From positions 1 through 30,817 of the forward strand of contig JALKBU010000614.1 in NCBI GenBank assembly GCA_023091735.1: DNA of 30,817 nt, in the 5' to 3' direction. The notes beneath the pieces are model-generated. The model was not told where the DNA came from. It ran no database searches and saw only the letters and a list, made by a program, of their open reading frames with translations. The translations under genes and the position numbers were made by a program. Positions 28,018-30,817 of the stretch are shown piece by piece; the stretch's first letter is position 1; every line of letters begins with the position of its first letter. This stretch comes from Trichomonas tenax. Lineage: Eukaryota; Parabasalia; Trichomonadida; Trichomonadidae.

Positions 28018-29567
28018 TTATAAAATAATTATTACTCCAAGTGCAATGTAATGATATTGTTGAATTTTCAATTTGCACGTGTTACCAAGGCAATCGCGAA
28101 GAGCAAAGAGTGGAACAGATGCGTCAATTAGTTGCTGTCGAAACTCTGAAGTTTTGTTTTGATATATCCTATCACAGGAAATTTTATTGCATCCGAAAAA
28201 TGTATTTTCGCCAATTGTCACTACACTCTCAATGGAATGTTGATATGTCGAAGATTGATGCATCCTTCAAATGCGTTTTGTCCAATGCTTGTAATTGTCC
28301 TATCTGGAATCAAAACTGTCTGAAGATTGACACAGCCAATGAAGGCACTTGGAGCTATTGATTTAACGGAATAAGCAAGAGAAAAGAAGTTCGCAGGTGA
28401 TGCTGGTGGGAATACTATCATTTTCGTCTTCTTTTTGTTATAAAGAGCGCCATAGTCATATACAAAGTAATCTGATTGTACTTTGCGTATTTTGGAAAAA
28501 CTTGAGCATCCTTCGAAAACACCAAAATCAATCTATTGAAGTTTCGAAGGAAGTTTAATCTCACGAAAATTTAAACATCCTGAAAACGCATAAGAATCAA
28601 TAGTGTCAACGCTGTCGGGTATTTTAATGCTCATAAGTCCTGTATCAGCGAATAAATAAATACTAAATTAGATGGAAGTTGAATGCTTTTTAGGTTTTTA
28701 TCGAGTTGAAATGTGTAACCTCCAATAGAAGTCACAGAATCAGCAATCGTAAATGAACTAATTTCGCATTTAAAGAAAGCATTATTTTGAATGTCTGTTA
28801 CTGAATCTAAAAGAATTAAAGAAGTAAGCTTTGAATTGCAAAATGAAGCAGCTCCAATATATTTGACTGTTTTTGGAACAGTGTAAGTTCCAGTGATTCC
28901 TGATGCAAAATATAATATAGCTGTCTTGTCAATATCAAAAACAATATAACCAGATTCAACAACGAAGTTTGTATTTTGTCCGGCGTCGATTGTTTGAACA
29001 AACTTATTGTCATTAAATGCCAATCCTGAAAATGATTGAAGACTCTTCGGTATTTCAAAACTCGAAACATTGCTCCAAACAAAAACATTATATAATAATG
29101 TTCGTAGCAAACAATTTGGTTCGCATGTCACAGTCGTGAGATGTTTGTTGTTTGAAAACATATACAGAAAGAGTCGTAAGACCTGATGGTAATCGAATTG
29201 TTCTTAAATCGCAGTCGCTGAAGCAAAATTCTCCAATGATTTGAATGTTGCTAGGAAATGTGATGCTTGTCAATGCTGAGCAACTACTAAAAATACGATT
29301 TCCGAGCTTTGTTAATTTTGAACACATCGATAGGTCAATGCTTGCAATTTTAGAACAATTATAAAAAGCATAGTTACCGATAGTAGTGAGATTTGAATCA
29401 CTGCTAAATTGGACGCTTTGTAGCGTAGAACGAACATTCATAAAACAATAATCCGCAGAAGTGTTTCCGAATATTGTTTCGCATGCAGATTTGATAGCAA
29501 TTGTCGGTGATGTATCTGAACATCGCTTTAGTAATCGATCATTGGTCTGATATTCTTGAGAAATACT
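28018..29567 (-). pseudogene. BspA-like leucine-rich-repeat surface protein pseudogene
   Basis: Minus-strand fragments carry LRR_5/BspA repeats of the type SVTSIGGYTFQLDKNLKSIQ, SDSNLTTIGNYAFYNCSKIA and SIAPSAFIGCVNLQTVLIPD, which trichomonads encode in large families of putative surface proteins. The frame is open from 29567 without a start codon. It then shifts near 29155 (TTLSVYVF to SNNKHLTTV) and again near 28650-28662 (SNLVFIY to LFADTGLMSI), meets a TAG at 28535-28533 inside a repeat (LPSKLQ stop IDFGVFEGC), and shifts once more near 28235-28250, finishing with TIGENTFFGCNKI and a non-repeat tail to TAA at 28018. With three frameshifts, one nonsense codon and no start, it cannot be expressed as one protein. 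It lies divergent from centrin. Confidence 0.88.
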
Positions 29568-29600
29568 TCAATCACTTTGTCTGTTTTTGATATAAAATTT

Positions 29601-29671
29601 TGACAAGTAAAATATAGCTGGCATGTAAATAATTTGGTTTACGTGACAAAGAATATGCAATTTACGTGACA
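29601..29671 (+). promoter_or_regulatory. Motif cluster upstream of centrin
   Basis: TGACAAGTAAA (29601-29611) and TGGCATGTAAA (29619-29629) in reverse orientation are followed by TTTACGTGACA twice (29638-29648 and 29661-29671), 23 bp apart. The last copy ends 36 bp before the centrin ATG. Position and repetition suggest a promoter element; this is inference. Confidence 0.45.
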
Positions 29672-29707
29672 AAAAATAGTTTTACAAAAAGACGTTTTTA
29701 CAAAAAA

Positions 29708-30193
29708 ATGAGTTCCAAATCGAGGAATCAGAAGGGAAAGGGAGAACTCACAGAGGAGCAGAGGGCGGAAATCGAAGAAGCCTTCAAACTCCTTGATTTC
29801 GACGGCGACGGTTACATTTCTACGAAAGATATCAAAATCGCGTTAAGATCAATAGGATTTGAACCGACGAAGCAGGAAATTCTCCACATGATCGGAGACT
29901 TGGACCCTAACGCGAACGGAAAAATATCTCTTCCACTCTTCATTCAGATGATGACTAAGAAACGTGATGAATTGAATCCGGATGAAGAGATTAGAAGGGC
30001 ATTCAGGCTGTTTGCCGACGAAACGGGAGAGGGAATCCGCGCTGCAGACATCAAAAGAGTCAGTATTGAACTCGGTGAATCTTTGACTGACGAAGAATTG
30101 AAGGATATCATAGAGGAAGCAGACAGAGACAATGATGGCATTATAACATTCGAAGATTTCGCTGCAGTGATGCACAAAACTTCAATGTTTTAA
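29708..30193 (+). CDS. Centrin (caltractin), EF-hand protein
   Basis: The product is 161 residues, taking the ATG at 29708; the 14 in-frame codons before it begin with GTG and are leader sequence. A short basic tail (SSKSRNQKGKG) precedes LTEEQRAEIEEAF, the classic centrin opening. Four EF hands follow. Loop 1 DFDGDGYISTKD and loop 4 DRDNDGIITFED are canonical calcium loops, the latter with Asp at position 12. Loop 2 (DPNANGKISLPL) ends in Leu instead of Glu. Loop 3 (ADETGEGIRAAD) has lost ligand positions 1 and 5. ELGESLTDEELKDIIEEADRD is highly characteristic of centrins. It should localise to basal bodies and associated fibres of the flagellar apparatus. Two copies of a TTTTACAAAA-like string (29680-29689, 29695-29707) sit directly before the start codon. 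Confidence 0.95.
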   Translation: MSSKSRNQKGKGELTEEQRAEIEEAFKLLDFDGDGYISTKDIKIALRSIGFEPTKQEILHMIGDLDPNANGKISLPLFIQMMTKKRDELNPDEEIRRAFRLFADETGEGIRAADIKRVSIELGESLTDEELKDIIEEADRDNDGIITFEDFAAVMHKTSMF

Positions 30194-30572
30194 ATTCTAC
30201 AACCAAAATCATTATACTACAATAACCCAATCATGCTGTATCACACACACTTAATTTCATCACAAAATATCTAACAATGAAATATTGATGAAAAATATAT
30301 TCGAATAATAATCGATGTTATGTTGATGTACATACTCTTTGTTACTTTTCCAATACGATGATTTGATCCTTTTATTAAATATTTGTTTAATTTTTCATTT
30401 GAGATTCTTAATTTACGATTTTTTCCCGTACAAACACATTCACATCAATTTGCAAATGACTGTTTGTTTAAATTTTCAGTATAGCAAAACTCAAAGACAA
30501 GTTTTTGATTATGAAAAAGAAGAAATAATGTGAGATTTAAGTATACGAATAAAAGAATCAGTTTATAGAGAT
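30194..30572. other. Intergenic region between convergent centrin and malic enzyme genes
   Basis: About 380 bp of AT-rich DNA holding the 3' flanks of both genes. Both stop codons are part of a TAAA string, as in the polyadenylation-linked UAAA signal known from Trichomonas vaginalis. Nothing else is recognised. Confidence 0.5.
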
Positions 30573-30817
30573 TTAGTAGAGCTGATCGTATTCAGCGGAT
30601 GGGTCGAAGAGCTGAGCCTTGAGCCAGTCCTTGAGCTCTGTGCCTTTTGGTGGGACAGCTGTTGCGAGGTCCTCCTTGATGAGGAACTTGGCAACATCGA
30701 GAGCGATGCCGAAGGAGTAGTCACGGATCTTGTTGAGTGGTGGGAGAAGGTTGCCCTCATCGTGATCTTCCTTCTTGACGAGGGAAGCGAGGGATTCGGC
30801 GGCAACTTCGAAGACCT
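30573..30817 (-). CDS. Malic enzyme, C-terminal part (cut by window edge)
   Basis: Only the last 81 codons are inside the window; the gene continues past the right edge. The visible frame (2 bases, then VFEVAAESLASLVKKED and onward to the TAA at 30575-30573) includes GNLLPPLNKIRDYSFGIALD and KAQLFDPSAEYDQLY. This matches the C-terminal helices of NAD(P)-dependent malic enzymes (LPPLxxIRxVSxxIA). In trichomonads this enzyme is the abundant hydrogenosomal one that decarboxylates malate to pyruvate, formerly described as a surface adhesin. Targeting cannot be judged because the N-terminus is missing. Codons are strongly biased to CTC, ATC, AAG and GTC, unlike most other genes here, fitting very high expression. 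Confidence 0.85.
   Translation of the reverse strand, partial: VFEVAAESLASLVKKEDHDEGNLLPPLNKIRDYSFGIALDVAKFLIKEDLATAVPPKGTELKDWLKAQLFDPSAEYDQLY

Noticed and set aside
30563..30805. Minus-strand frame rich in Ser/Thr/Pro at the right edge
   Set aside because: The neighbouring frame (30573-30817) encodes a clear malic enzyme C-terminus; this one is its shadow.

Overview
The window reads as nuclear DNA of a parabasalid (trichomonad) protist. The reasons are long genes without introns, AT-rich intergenic DNA, a TORC1 kinase ending in YIGWCPFW, a BspA-like leucine-rich-repeat pseudogene of the kind abundant in trichomonads, a centrin, and the C-terminus of a malic enzyme resembling the hydrogenosomal one. 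No clear Trichomonas vaginalis-type initiator element was seen next to the start codons, so a Tritrichomonas-like lineage is my preference, but the species is not settled.

Layout: 543-1769 (+) is a membrane-anchored GT-A-type glycosyltransferase whose frame has no ATG. 2141-3790 (+) is a CLEC16A/GOP-1/Ema-like FPL-domain protein. 3896-4765 (-) is a Qc-type SNARE, convergent with it. 4766-6031 is gene-free and holds a recurrent motif, a 7 x 18-bp minisatellite and an antisense coding-like scrap. 6032-12520 (+) is a full TOR kinase. 13071-13640 (-) is a small ubiquitin-like-domain protein. 13641-19692 is a gene-poor zone with decayed coding fragments, a beta-propeller-like pseudogene with in-frame stops (15991-17250) and an ATTCC-rich repeat with a hairpin. 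19693-24210 (+) is an unrecognised 1505-residue alpha-solenoid. 24368-27847 (+) is Raptor. 28018-29567 (-) is a BspA-like pseudogene. 29708-30193 (+) is centrin. 30573-30817 (-) is the 3' end of a malic enzyme gene, cut by the window edge.

TOR and Raptor, the catalytic and scaffold subunits of TORC1, lie 12 kb apart on the same strand. With them are a CLEC16A-like endosome/autophagy factor and an uncharacterised giant solenoid 157 bp upstream of Raptor. Other features worth checking are 20- and 21-base A tracts just past the stop codons of two plus-strand genes, a recurrent TTTACNTGRCA motif in intergenic DNA, an FRB domain lacking usual rapamycin contacts, and gene relics between 14.5 and 19.7 kb. 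No tRNA, rRNA, CRISPR array or intact mobile element was recognised.
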